This document shows, in pieces, positions 54,179 through 63,262 of a DNA stretch of 64,000 nt. The stretch lies in the NCBI RefSeq assembly GCF_900168125.1, contig NZ_FUZF01000017.1, positions 1-64,000 of the forward strand, given 5' to 3'. Position 1 is the first letter of the stretch. Every line of letters starts with the position of its first letter. The DNA comes from Sphingobacterium nematocida (GTDB lineage: Bacteria > Bacteroidota > Bacteroidia > Sphingobacteriales > Sphingobacteriaceae). The position numbers were made by a program, and so were the translations under genes. Under the pieces are notes generated by a model. It was not told the origin of the DNA and did not search any database. It was given only the letters and a program-made list of their open reading frames with translations.

Positions 54179-54865
54179 ATGGTAATTGTGAAACATTATC
54201 CATTGGGAGATTTGGCTATTGTGCTGTCTTTTGGTGACAATATTTCGGAAGCGGTTAATGCGCAGGTCCGGAGGGTTGCTGCTGCGCTCGACACCTACAG
54301 TAAGCCAGGTATCCTGGAATATGTTTCTGCCTATACAACGATCACGATTTACTATGATCCCTTGATTGTGGGGTATGAAGAGTTGTTCGAAACTTTACAA
54401 AACCTGTTAGAAAGTACACCTGATCTAGAGTCGTTCCCTATTTCGGAGAAGGAAATCCCTGTCTACTATAATGGCCCTGATTTGTCATATGTGGCTCAGC
54501 AAAATGGACTGAGCGAAGCTGAGGTAATCCAAATACATAGCAAAAGAGAATATCTGGTATATATGATGGGTTTTGTACCCGGATTTCCTTATTTGGGAGG
54601 CATGGATAGTCGGATCGCGACTGCACGTAAACAAGTACCTCGATTGAAGATCGAAGCGGGGGCGGTGGGGATAGCGGGCGAGCAGACGGGGGTATATCCT
54701 ATAGAGACTCCCGGAGGCTGGCAGATAATCGGACACACACCGCTACAATTATTTGATAGGGATCGCGACAAACCATCCTTTCTAGAGGCCGGGGATCGGG
54801 TACGTTTTGTGCCGATTGATAAGGAGGAATTTGATCATTTGAAGGAGTATCACTATGGGCATTAG
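54179..54865 (+). CDS. pxpB: 5-oxoprolinase subunit B
   Basis: A 228-residue protein of the KipI/PxpB family, one of two subunits that with PxpA convert 5-oxoproline to glutamate using ATP. Family text: YPLGDLAIVLSFGDNIS at the start, VSAYTTITIYYDP, YLVYMMGFVPGFPYLGGMD, VPRLKIEAGAVGIAGEQTGVYPIETPGGWQIIGHTPLQLFD. In Bacillus the same protein was first described as the kinase inhibitor KipI. It overlaps pxpC by 11 bases, so translation is coupled. Confidence 0.94.
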   Translation: MVIVKHYPLGDLAIVLSFGDNISEAVNAQVRRVAAALDTYSKPGILEYVSAYTTITIYYDPLIVGYEELFETLQNLLESTPDLESFPISEKEIPVYYNGPDLSYVAQQNGLSEAEVIQIHSKREYLVYMMGFVPGFPYLGGMDSRIATARKQVPRLKIEAGAVGIAGEQTGVYPIETPGGWQIIGHTPLQLFDRDRDKPSFLEAGDRVRFVPIDKEEFDHLKEYHYGH

Positions 54866-55814
54866 GGTGGTTAAAGCAGGTTTGCTGACCAGCATACAGG
54901 ATTTTGGAAGGTTTGGGTTCCAGCGATACGGAATGGCGGTTTGTGGTGCGATGGATACTTTGGCGCTTCAGCTGGGGAATATCCTGTTGGGCAATCGGGA
55001 GGGAGAAGCAGGAATGGAATGTACCAGCCTGGGGCCTACGCTTTATTTTGAGCGGGGACAGCTGATCTGTATCACGGGTGCCGATCTGTCTCCAACCGTG
55101 GAGGGTGTGCCTGTAGCGATGTGGAAACCTATATTCATACCAGAGGGAGGAGTTCTTTCTTTTGGAAAGCCTAAATCGGGCTGTCGCAGTTATATCTGTT
55201 TTTATCGTGGACTACAGGTGCCTGAGGTATTGGGTAGTAAATCTACCTATATCAAAGGGAGGATAGGTGGATGGAAGGGGCGTGCCTTGAAAAAGCAAGA
55301 TCAGATTGGGTTTTGTAGTCCTTATGTGGGAAGACAATCTGAAGTCCGGTGGTCTATGGATCTGTCATTATATACGGATCTTTCTAATCGGACTATCCGG
55401 GTAATGGCGGGACCTCAGTTCGAACGCTTTGATCACAGTGCTCTTTTGGATTTTCTGTCTAATCCTTTTACGATAAGTCAAGCATCGGATCGAATGGGAT
55501 ACAGGTTGGAATCCAGTCCGCTGCATATCAAGGATCAGGAGGAGTTACTTTCTTCTGCGGTGACTTTTGGTACGATTCAGGTGCCGCCTCAGGGAAATGC
55601 AATCGTACTGATGGCCGACCACCCCACTACTGGAGGCTATCCTGTTATAGGTCAGGTGGCCGCAATAGACCGACCGTTGTTGGCACAGATGGCTCCGTTG
55701 GATCAAATCGAATTTGACTTGATTACATTGGCCGAGGCGTACGAACTGCTGGCCGATCAGAATAAACGATTAAATCAATTAAAAAGAGCTATAGCATTTA
55801 AGTATGACCAGTAA
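54855..55814 (+). CDS. pxpC: 5-oxoprolinase subunit C
   Basis: A 319-residue protein of the KipA/PxpC (biotin-dependent carboxyltransferase-like) family. Recognisable text: IRVVKAGLLTSIQDFGRFGFQRYG, AVCGAMDTLALQLGNILLGN, MECTSLGPTLYFERGQLICITGADLSP, IRVMAGPQFERFD and GTIQVPPQGNAIVLMADHPTTGGYPVIGQV. It forms a complex with PxpB. The ATG lies within the end of pxpB and the end overlaps pxpA by 11 bases. Confidence 0.94.
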   Translation: MGIRVVKAGLLTSIQDFGRFGFQRYGMAVCGAMDTLALQLGNILLGNREGEAGMECTSLGPTLYFERGQLICITGADLSPTVEGVPVAMWKPIFIPEGGVLSFGKPKSGCRSYICFYRGLQVPEVLGSKSTYIKGRIGGWKGRALKKQDQIGFCSPYVGRQSEVRWSMDLSLYTDLSNRTIRVMAGPQFERFDHSALLDFLSNPFTISQASDRMGYRLESSPLHIKDQEELLSSAVTFGTIQVPPQGNAIVLMADHPTTGGYPVIGQVAAIDRPLLAQMAPLDQIEFDLITLAEAYELLADQNKRLNQLKRAIAFKYDQ

Positions 55815-56562
55815 ATATACCGTAGATCTAAACTGTGACATGGGCGAAAGTTTTGGCCCCTGGACAATGGGGAATGATAAGGCGATATTGCCGTATGTGT
55901 CTTCCGTGAATATTGCCTGTGGTTTTCACGCAGGAGATCCTTCTACCATGATGGATACCATACAATTGGCAACCAGATATCCTATACATATTGGTGCACA
56001 TCCAGGGTTTCAGGATCTGCAGGGGTTTGGACGACGGGAGATACAGACTACGGCACGGGAGATATATGGATTGATGGTTTATCAGATTGGTGCGCTTGGA
56101 GCCTGTGCGAAGGCACTAGGGACATCCATAAAGCATGTCAAACCGCATGGCGCACTCTATAACATGGCTGCACGCAAGCGAGAGTTGGCGGAAGCTATTG
56201 CACAGGCGATCTATGATGTGGACTCTAGCTTGATTTTATTTGGGTTATCAGGTACCGAGTCGATCAAGGCGGGGAGGGATAAAGGGCTGACGGTGTACAG
56301 CGAGGTCTTCGCAGATCGAACTTACCAGGAGGATGGCACATTGACTCCGCGATCGAATGTAGATGCGGTGATTCGGGATCATAAACAGGCTGTTGAACAG
56401 GTGATTGGCATGGTGAAGACTGGAAAAGTACAATCGTTACAGGGTACCGAAGTCGGTATCCAGGCGGATACGATCTGTTTGCATGGAGACAATGCGGATG
56501 CGATCTTCTTCGCTAAGGAAATAAATGAAAAATTAAAGGCTGAAGGAATAGAAATCCGATGA
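55804..56562 (+). CDS. pxpA: 5-oxoprolinase subunit A (LamB/YcsF family)
   Basis: A 252-residue LamB/YcsF-family protein, the third 5-oxoprolinase subunit. All signature blocks are present: VDLNCDMGESFGPW, VSSVNIACGFHAGDPSTM, YPIHIGAHPGFQDLQGFGRR, IKHVKPHGALYNMAA, EVFADRTYQEDGTLTPR and ICLHGDNADA. The aspartates and histidines of these blocks form the active centre in family structures. It overlaps the following transporter gene by 4 bases (ATGA). Confidence 0.95.
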   Translation: MTSKYTVDLNCDMGESFGPWTMGNDKAILPYVSSVNIACGFHAGDPSTMMDTIQLATRYPIHIGAHPGFQDLQGFGRREIQTTAREIYGLMVYQIGALGACAKALGTSIKHVKPHGALYNMAARKRELAEAIAQAIYDVDSSLILFGLSGTESIKAGRDKGLTVYSEVFADRTYQEDGTLTPRSNVDAVIRDHKQAVEQVIGMVKTGKVQSLQGTEVGIQADTICLHGDNADAIFFAKEINEKLKAEGIEIR

Positions 56563-57731
56563 GACAAAAGAACACTTCTGCGCTCATTGGAGCAGCATTG
56601 CTAATGGCGACATCAGCTATTGGCCCAGGTTTTTTGACACAGACTACGGTTTTTACGAAATCGTTGGGTGCTAGTTTTGGTTTTGTCATATTGGTATCTA
56701 TCCTGATAGATATTGGCGTGCAGTTAAATATTTGGCGCGTTATAGCGGTTTCTGAAATGCGCGCCCAGGATATTGCGAATAGGCTCTTACCAGGGTTAGG
56801 GGGACTTCTCTCGCTGTTGATTATCCTCGGGGGATTGGCCTTCAATATCGGGAATGTCGCAGGAGCTGGTTTAGGCTTGGAGGCATTGTTCGGTATACCG
56901 GTTACTACCGGCGCTGTATTGTCGGCATTTATGGCGATTGCGGTATTTGTAAACCGGCAGATCGGAAAGGCAATGGACCGTTTTACCCAAGTGATGGCGG
57001 GCATTATGATTCTTGCTATTATATATATCACGGTTATTGCTGCCCCTCCGGTAGCAGAGGCAGCGCTCAGAACGGTAATGCCCTTGGAGATCGACTTTGT
57101 CGCTATTATTACCTTGGTTGGAGGTACCGTAGGTGGCTATATAACCTTTGCCGGTGGTCATCGGTTGATTGATGCCGGTGTAAAGGGGCAAGAGGCGCTA
57201 CCCGAAGTGAGCAGAAGCGCTGTGATGGGAATCTCTGCTGCTTCTTTGGTGCGAATCTGCTTGTTTTTGGCTTCTTTGGGTATCATAGCTCGTGGTTTAT
57301 CAATTGATGATAGTAATCCTACTGCTTCGGTATTCCAACTGGCAGCTGGAGACTTTGGCTATCGCCTATTTGGCTTGGTGATGTTTGCTGCTGCCGTGAC
57401 TTCCATTATCGGATCTGCGTATACCTCTGTGTCATTCATCAAATCATTCAGCGCGAAGATTGCTAAAAATGAAAATTGGATTATTATCGGATTCATTCTG
57501 ATCTCGACCATTGTATTTGTTGCACTGGGCAAACCTGTCAGTCTGCTAATCATTGCTGGGGCTGTGAATGGGATCATATTGCCTATTTCGCTCTCGGTGA
57601 TGCTTATTGCGGCTTATAAGCCGGCGATCGTCGGAACCTATAAGCAACCACTTGCGCTGACGGTAATTGGAGCTACAATTGTAGTCTTGATGGCATACAT
57701 GAGTATCCGGGTAATGGTTGATGTGTTGTAA
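56559..57731 (+). CDS. NRAMP-fold transporter (YcsG-like), atypical motifs
   Basis: A 390-residue protein with about 11 membrane helices and the NRAMP fold pattern (IGPGFLTQTTVFTKSLGASF in helix 1, GGYITFAGGHRLIDAG in helix 6). Canonical NRAMP metal transporters have DPGN in helix 1 and MPH in helix 6; here those places read TKSL and GGH, so the metal-coordinating Asp, Asn and Met are missing. Bacillus ycsG, next to ycsF-kipI-kipA, is the same arrangement. Translational coupling to pxpA suggests a role in uptake of 5-oxoproline or a related compound. This is inference; transport of a metal is not excluded. Confidence 0.85.
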   Translation: MRQKNTSALIGAALLMATSAIGPGFLTQTTVFTKSLGASFGFVILVSILIDIGVQLNIWRVIAVSEMRAQDIANRLLPGLGGLLSLLIILGGLAFNIGNVAGAGLGLEALFGIPVTTGAVLSAFMAIAVFVNRQIGKAMDRFTQVMAGIMILAIIYITVIAAPPVAEAALRTVMPLEIDFVAIITLVGGTVGGYITFAGGHRLIDAGVKGQEALPEVSRSAVMGISAASLVRICLFLASLGIIARGLSIDDSNPTASVFQLAAGDFGYRLFGLVMFAAAVTSIIGSAYTSVSFIKSFSAKIAKNENWIIIGFILISTIVFVALGKPVSLLIIAGAVNGIILPISLSVMLIAAYKPAIVGTYKQPLALTVIGATIVVLMAYMSIRVMVDVL

Positions 57732-57773
57732 GGATTCGGTATACAGTGTTTTTTAATCGAAACTTTTGTTAAG

Positions 57774-58835
57774 CTACCTGTTATCACTTTCTTCTTCTTT
57801 ACCTTCTTCAATTAGGGTATTCACTTCTTGCATCTCGCCGTTATCCAATTCGTCCACACGTTCTTCCTGTTCGTAAGACTGTATATCTATATGAAATGTA
57901 CAGGACACAGGAAAATGATCCGAGCCGATATCTGGAAGGATATTCAGTTTGTCAATGAAAACCTTAGGACTATGGAATAGTAAATCCAATGGTACTCTAA
58001 AGAACCAATATTTGGCATGGAAGGTAGAGAGTACACCTCTGCCAATACGGGCATCGATGAGTTCGCTGGTCTTCCTGAATAGAATGGAACTCTTAGCCCA
58101 TGCGACATTATTGAAGTCTCCGACGACTACTACAGGTAGTTTATAATCGCGTACCCTTTTGGCAACGCTCAGCAGGTCCCCGTCGCGCTCTTTTGAATTT
58201 TCTTCTTCTGTGGGACTAGGAGGCGGTGGGTGTACGCCGAAAAATATAAATCGGTGACCGTCTTTGGTTTCTAGTTCGGCCTCTATGCTAGGGATGTCAT
58301 CGGCGATAAAATAGTGAGTACTGGCTGTGATTACTTTTAGTCGGGTGTAAAAATGCATCCCGTAGGTATTGTCCAATGTTACTTTTTGAAAATTAGGATA
58401 GTTGCTTTCGAGTACGCGAAGCGCCTTTTCCCAGTTACTGTCACTCTCCATCGTTAAAAATAGGTCGGGGTCTTCTTTGTTGATCAGATTGATAAAACGA
58501 TTATGATCTTTGTTGTATTGATATATATTGCAGGCTATAATCTTTATTTTATCCGAATCTGATTTCGATTTTTGAACTTGAGGTGTCCGCCAGAATTTGG
58601 TGTACCTAGCCAGTATATAGAGATGATAGATTATAAGTATTAGCTGCGTAGATTGTATTATCCAAAACCATATCTCTCTTTTTGTCAGGAAAAATAGTGC
58701 TGAAAATGAAATGACCTGAAGCACTAGAATTTGAAGTTTGAGAAACTCAGGGACGCGGAATACCCAATGTTGGTTTTGAATGAATGGTAAGATACTGAGG
58801 ATAATGAGAAGACAAGAAATAATAGTTGTGATCAT
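57774..58835 (-). CDS. Endonuclease/exonuclease/phosphatase-family membrane protein
   Basis: A 353-residue protein with three N-terminal membrane helices (about 1-85, IISCLLIILSILPFI, LQILVLQVISFSALFFL, ILIIYHLYILARY). An EEP-fold domain follows (about 95-320): IKIIACNIYQYNKD, DLFLTMESDSNW, VVVVGDFNNVAWAKSS and the final IGSDHFPVSCTF with the catalytic Asp/His pair. The C-terminal 30 residues are highly acidic (EEERVDELDNGEMQE). Such proteins act on phosphodiesters or phospholipids outside the cytoplasm; the substrate is unknown. It is convergent with the pxp operon. Confidence 0.85.
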   Translation of the reverse strand: MITTIISCLLIILSILPFIQNQHWVFRVPEFLKLQILVLQVISFSALFFLTKREIWFWIIQSTQLILIIYHLYILARYTKFWRTPQVQKSKSDSDKIKIIACNIYQYNKDHNRFINLINKEDPDLFLTMESDSNWEKALRVLESNYPNFQKVTLDNTYGMHFYTRLKVITASTHYFIADDIPSIEAELETKDGHRFIFFGVHPPPPSPTEEENSKERDGDLLSVAKRVRDYKLPVVVVGDFNNVAWAKSSILFRKTSELIDARIGRGVLSTFHAKYWFFRVPLDLLFHSPKVFIDKLNILPDIGSDHFPVSCTFHIDIQSYEQEERVDELDNGEMQEVNTLIEEGKEEESDNR

Positions 58836-58998
58836 ATACAGCTTTTAGTGTAATTAAGACAACCAAGGTAAATATATTGTTTTCGGAATAAATGGTTTTT
58901 AAGGACTAAGAATAGAATGAGCTGATAGATGAGATGGAAAACCCTGACAGAGAAGGCTTCGATTGGATGGAGGTAATAAATATTTTTTAATTAATGCT

Positions 58999-60192
58999 TT
59001 AAATAAAATCAAGTGCTTTGAAATCTTTACCTAATATATCGGGTGCGCTGCTATTGAGCCACTTGTCCAAGATAGTAGCATATACATTTTTAAAATCTAC
59101 GGTGTATTGAAGATCGCCGCTACTCAGGTTGGAAAGGTCGGGCAGGGGATTGATAATCCCCTTTTGCCGTAGGGCGCCGCTGATGAAGAACATATTGTTT
59201 GCTGTACCGTGATCTGTTCCTGCGCTTGCATTTTGGGCTACACGTCTGCCGAACTCGGAGAAGGTCATTATGAGTGTGTCTTCGAAGCGGTTCGATTTTT
59301 TTAAGTCATTGATAAATACTTCTAACCCTGCATTTAGCTCTTTAAACAGTTCAGTCTGTCTACCGACTTGTCTTACATGGGTATCAAAGCTTCCTAGTGA
59401 AACATAATATACACTGGTATTGATATCGCTGCGGATCAATGAAGCTATATTTTTGAGGTTATTGCCAAATGTGCTGGACGGGTAGTCTGCTTTGCTGGGG
59501 TTGGTTTTTGATTTTTCTAAGATATAGTTGGTGCTATTGATCGTGTCACCTAGGATCTTGTACAGATAGCCGGCCATCTCGTGTTCATGCTGGTGGGCTT
59601 GGCCAATGTTTTTGTAAAACTGTTCTTGTGATTTTGTATATAGTTTTCTCGGATCTCGAAATGTGCTACCTTGAAAATTTACTCCTTTCAGCGCGAGACT
59701 TAAGATATCATCGGTCTCAACAAGTTGTGTCGGGAGGTCGCAGTCTTGGCATTGTCGATCCAGATAGCGGCCAAGCCAGCCTGTGGAAAGGTATTCGTTC
59801 GAGTTGCTGGCAGTATGCCAGATATCCATACTCCTAAAGTGTGAACGGTTGGGCTCGGGATAGCCAACATTGTTGAGCACAGCTAGATAACCCTCGTCAT
59901 GCAGTGTCTTCAGTATAGGAAGATGGGGATTGAGTCCGGCGTCGTCATCCAATCGTAAAGCTTGTTTTTTGCCGATGGCTATCTCTGGTCGACTGCTATA
60001 ATACAGGTCATTGGTATAAGGTATAATGGTGTTTAACCCATCATTGCCTCCGGTCAGCTGTATGACGATCAATACTTTATGCCTGCCATTGGGTAAGGTG
60101 GTTCCAGCCATCGCATTCAAAAATTTAGGAAGGAATAAGCTTGCTGATGCTAGTGCTGTCGTCTGTAAAAACGTTCTTCTTTTGATTAACAT
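58999..60192 (-). CDS. DUF1501 protein with Tat-type signal
   Basis: A 397-residue secreted protein of the DUF1501 family, related to the alkaline-phosphatase/sulfatase fold. The N-terminus MLIKRRTFLQTTALASASLF carries a twin-arginine-like KRRTF motif. Family text: LIVIQLTGGNDGLNTIIPYT, LKTLHDEGYLAVLNNVGYPEPNRSHF, DTHVRQVGRQTELFKEL and MTFSEFGRRVAQNASAGTDHGTANNMF. It begins 12 bases after the DUF1800 gene, the usual pair in Bacteroidota and Planctomycetota. The function of the pair is not settled. Confidence 0.9.
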   Translation of the reverse strand: MLIKRRTFLQTTALASASLFLPKFLNAMAGTTLPNGRHKVLIVIQLTGGNDGLNTIIPYTNDLYYSSRPEIAIGKKQALRLDDDAGLNPHLPILKTLHDEGYLAVLNNVGYPEPNRSHFRSMDIWHTASNSNEYLSTGWLGRYLDRQCQDCDLPTQLVETDDILSLALKGVNFQGSTFRDPRKLYTKSQEQFYKNIGQAHQHEHEMAGYLYKILGDTINSTNYILEKSKTNPSKADYPSSTFGNNLKNIASLIRSDINTSVYYVSLGSFDTHVRQVGRQTELFKELNAGLEVFINDLKKSNRFEDTLIMTFSEFGRRVAQNASAGTDHGTANNMFFISGALRQKGIINPLPDLSNLSSGDLQYTVDFKNVYATILDKWLNSSAPDILGKDFKALDFI

Positions 60193-60204
60193 GACGCTTT
60201 AGTT

Positions 60205-61602
60205 TTAACAAAGTTGATATTCAGGTAGGTTCATTAGAGCTTGGACATATTCGTTTTTGTCCCCATTGCTTTTACGCTGCAGCAGTGATAGGGTCTCCGC
60301 ACTGACCGCTGCGGTGCAGATGTATGTCGTGATCGTCGATTCGCTATGCTGGGATAGCCAAGGGGTCCAATCTGAATTGGAAATAATCCTACCGCGATCT
60401 TCAATATGTATTAAATCATCTGGATTGGATAGCCCCATAGTGGTGTCATCGTCACTTTTTGTCTTTAAATTGGCCGTTACCGCACCTGCTATAATCTGTG
60501 GTAGCTGAAGTCGTACCATCAGCGTACTGCTGTCTAACCAGTTTTTTCCGGATGGCCAGCCTGCAATGCTAGGTGGATTAAATAAAACCTGACCTAATTG
60601 TTTTTGCGTTCTATAAAGCAATTGTTCTCCTATTTCGGCAATAGGGGATAATCGTTGCATGCCCACCAACAGTTCGATAGGAGATTTTACCCTGTTGGCT
60701 CTATGCTGCGGTTCATAAAACCAGTCGCTGTCAAATATATTCTCCAATAACTGTCGGATGTTATAGTCTTTGCGGAATGATGTAGCCAGAGCTTCAACTC
60801 TATGGAAATCGACCGTCTCACTGACGAAGTAACGGTATATCTTAGTAACAATAAAAATGGAGGTCTGGGGATGTTCTAGGATGATGTCAAGGATATCATC
60901 GCCATCAAAGTGACCTGCCTGTCCAAGTACCTGCTTTGTGCCATCGTCATGGAATCTGCGGTGGAATGTAAATCTTCCATCTTTTGCGACTCCCCATCCT
61001 GTAAATGCTCGAGCAGCCTCCTTGACATCTTTTTCTGTGTAGTGGCCGATTCCCATGGTGAAAAGTTCCAGAATCTCGCGTGCGAAATTCTCATTTGGTG
61101 AGCTTTTTCGATTCTGTTGATTATTTAGTGAAAGCACCATAGCTCCTGATTTGCTCACTTCGCTTAACAGGTCGCGAAAATTCCCTAGGGCATGTCTACG
61201 GATGCTATTGATAGCATCCTGTTGCAGAAAGCTATTGGGATGACGTATCGCAAAATGATGGTGCCAGAAAAAGCTTATTTTTTCACCCAGTTGATTGGAA
61301 CTGTTTACCATAGAATGTATCCACTGCTTATTAAATTCTTTGATGTCTTTGGCGCTTTGTTGTCTTACCTTTCTATTCAATATCTCTTTTTCTTCCTTGC
61401 TTAGATCCGTACTCGTACTCTTATCGTAATTATCCTGAACGAAGGAACTAGAAGGGGTGATGTCGGAAAGCCCTGATAAACTATTGCTTCTAATGTTTTG
61501 CCACAATTGACTGGTTGTTAATTGTTCTATGTTCTGAATGTTAGAAAGGTTAGGGCCGAAGCCACAACGCCATAGTAGATGCAGATTGTTACTTTTATCC
61601 AT
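60205..61602 (-). CDS. DUF1800 protein
   Basis: A 465-residue helical protein of the DUF1800 family. The start MDKSNNLHLLWRCGFGPNLSNIQ carries the conserved LLxRxGFGP motif. Other blocks are WIHSMVNSSNQLGEKISFFWHHHFA, PNENFAREILELFTMGIGHYTEKDVKEAARAFTGW and RVKSPIELLVGMQRL. It is the first gene of a two-gene unit with DUF1501. No signal peptide is apparent, so either export uses the partner or the protein is cytoplasmic. Confidence 0.9.
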   Translation of the reverse strand: MDKSNNLHLLWRCGFGPNLSNIQNIEQLTTSQLWQNIRSNSLSGLSDITPSSSFVQDNYDKSTSTDLSKEEKEILNRKVRQQSAKDIKEFNKQWIHSMVNSSNQLGEKISFFWHHHFAIRHPNSFLQQDAINSIRRHALGNFRDLLSEVSKSGAMVLSLNNQQNRKSSPNENFAREILELFTMGIGHYTEKDVKEAARAFTGWGVAKDGRFTFHRRFHDDGTKQVLGQAGHFDGDDILDIILEHPQTSIFIVTKIYRYFVSETVDFHRVEALATSFRKDYNIRQLLENIFDSDWFYEPQHRANRVKSPIELLVGMQRLSPIAEIGEQLLYRTQKQLGQVLFNPPSIAGWPSGKNWLDSSTLMVRLQLPQIIAGAVTANLKTKSDDDTTMGLSNPDDLIHIEDRGRIISNSDWTPWLSQHSESTITTYICTAAVSAETLSLLQRKSNGDKNEYVQALMNLPEYQLC

Positions 61603-61768
61603 GATAAGGCTTGTTAAAGTAAGATAGTCTATGCTCCTTTAGATATAAATAACAGTAAAAGGTTCAATCTGTTCTTTTTTTTTATTGTTGAGGGGCAAAG
61701 GTTGGTTTTTGGGTATATAAAGATGAAGATAGCCACATAATTAGCTTTTAAAATAGAACGTAATTGTA

Positions 61769-61799
61769 TTGCGTGTGAAGGCGAATTTATGTAGGTTTG
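61769..61799 (+). promoter_or_regulatory. Bacteroidota-type promoter of aspA
   Basis: TTGC (61769-61772), a 19-base spacer and TAGGTTTG (61792-61799) match TTG-N19-TAnnTTTG fully. The leader to the aspA ATG is about 45 bases. It also shows that the frame opening at 61769 is not translated from that point. Confidence 0.75.
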
Positions 61800-61852
61800 A
61801 TAGAAATCAATTGGTAAAGCCAAATAGCACCGATATAAACAAAAAGAATACG

Positions 61853-63262
61853 ATGACAACTTTTAGAATTGAACATGATTTCTTGGGGGAAAAGGAAATT
61901 AGCAACGACTGCTACTATGGGTTACAGACGATGCGTGCCAAAGAGAATTTTGATATTACGGGTATACCGATAGGTAGTGAGCCCTTATTTATTCAAGCTT
62001 TTGGTTATGTTAAAAAGGCAGCGGCTCTGGCCAATAAGGATTTGGGGATATTAGCCCCAAAGAAGGCTGAAGCAATAGCCTATGCCTGTGACCGCCTGAT
62101 CGCAGGGGAGTTTGCTGATCAGTTTGTGAGCGACCTTATCCAGGGGGGAGCGGGTACCTCTACCAATATGAATGCGAATGAAGTGATCGCCAATTTGGGG
62201 CTGGAATACTTAGGACATCAAAAAGGAGAATACCAATACCTGCATCCAAACAATGATGTCAATCTATCGCAAAGTACCAATGATGCGTATCCATCTGCTT
62301 TTCGAATAGCAGTGTATCTTAAGATAGCATCATTCTCGCAGGCTTTGGAGGAGCTACAAGCAGCTTTTTATAATAAAGGAAAGGAATTTGAAGGGGTATT
62401 GAAGATGGGGCGTACCCAACTGCAGGATGCTGTGCCGATGACTTTGGGGCAAGAGTTTAATGCTTTTGCGACAACTTTGGGCGAGGATGTGCTGCGTATC
62501 CGGGAGGCTTCTCTCTTGATCACAGAGGTAAACATGGGGGCGACGGCTATCGGTACCGGAGTGAATGCTCCTGAAGGGTATGCGCAGCTATGTGTCAAAT
62601 ATCTTGCAGAGATCAGTCAGGTTCCTGTGACGCTTGCGGCAGATCTAATCGAAGCGACCTATGATACTGGAGCACTGGTGCAACTAAGTGGTACGCTAAA
62701 ACGAAATGCGATAAAACTAAGTAAGATATGTAACGATCTGCGACTCCTCAGTAGTGGGCCGCGATGTGGTCTTAATGAAATCAATCTGCCAGCTATGCAA
62801 CCGGGATCGTCGATCATGCCAGGCAAAGTGAATCCAGTCATTCCTGAATTGATGAATCAGACCTGCTACTATGTAATTGGTGCAGATTTGACGGTGACTA
62901 TGGCAGCAGAGGCTGGGCAACTGCAGCTCAATGTGATGGAACCAGTAATGGGAATGGCGCTGTTTACTTCGTTGCAATACCTAACCAAGGCATGTCGAAC
63001 TCTTAAAGATAAGTGTGTAGTGGGGATTACAGCAAATGTAGAGCATAGCAAGAATATGGTAATGCAGAGTATAGGTATCGTGACACAACTGAATCCTATA
63101 CTGGGGTATGAAGAGTGTTCGTCTATCGCTAAGGAGGCTCTTGCGTCGGGCAAGTCTATATACGAGATCGTGGTGATCGAACGGAAACTAATCAGCCAGG
63201 CGAAGTGGGAAGAAATCTATTCGATCGAAAACCTAATCCATCCCAAATTTATCGCCCAATGA
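61853..63262 (+). CDS. aspA: Aspartate ammonia-lyase
   Basis: A 469-residue enzyme releasing ammonia from aspartate to give fumarate. The start chosen (MTTFRIEHDFLGEKEISNDC) matches the family N-terminus and lies downstream of a strong promoter; the frame is open 28 codons further up but runs through that promoter. Active-site blocks: GGAGTSTNMNANEV, LSQSTNDAYPSA, MGRTQLQDAVPMTLGQEF and the fumarase/aspartase signature GSSIMPGKVNP (318-328) with the catalytic serine. NEVI and QGGAGTSTNMN favour aspartase over fumarase. It overlaps the following C4-dicarboxylate transporter by 4 bases. Confidence 0.94.
   Translation: MTTFRIEHDFLGEKEISNDCYYGLQTMRAKENFDITGIPIGSEPLFIQAFGYVKKAAALANKDLGILAPKKAEAIAYACDRLIAGEFADQFVSDLIQGGAGTSTNMNANEVIANLGLEYLGHQKGEYQYLHPNNDVNLSQSTNDAYPSAFRIAVYLKIASFSQALEELQAAFYNKGKEFEGVLKMGRTQLQDAVPMTLGQEFNAFATTLGEDVLRIREASLLITEVNMGATAIGTGVNAPEGYAQLCVKYLAEISQVPVTLAADLIEATYDTGALVQLSGTLKRNAIKLSKICNDLRLLSSGPRCGLNEINLPAMQPGSSIMPGKVNPVIPELMNQTCYYVIGADLTVTMAAEAGQLQLNVMEPVMGMALFTSLQYLTKACRTLKDKCVVGITANVEHSKNMVMQSIGIVTQLNPILGYEECSSIAKEALASGKSIYEIVVIERKLISQAKWEEIYSIENLIHPKFIAQ

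Noticed and set aside
61769..61852. Upstream start for aspA
   Set aside because: The frame runs through the -33 and -7 promoter elements, so this part would not be in the transcript.
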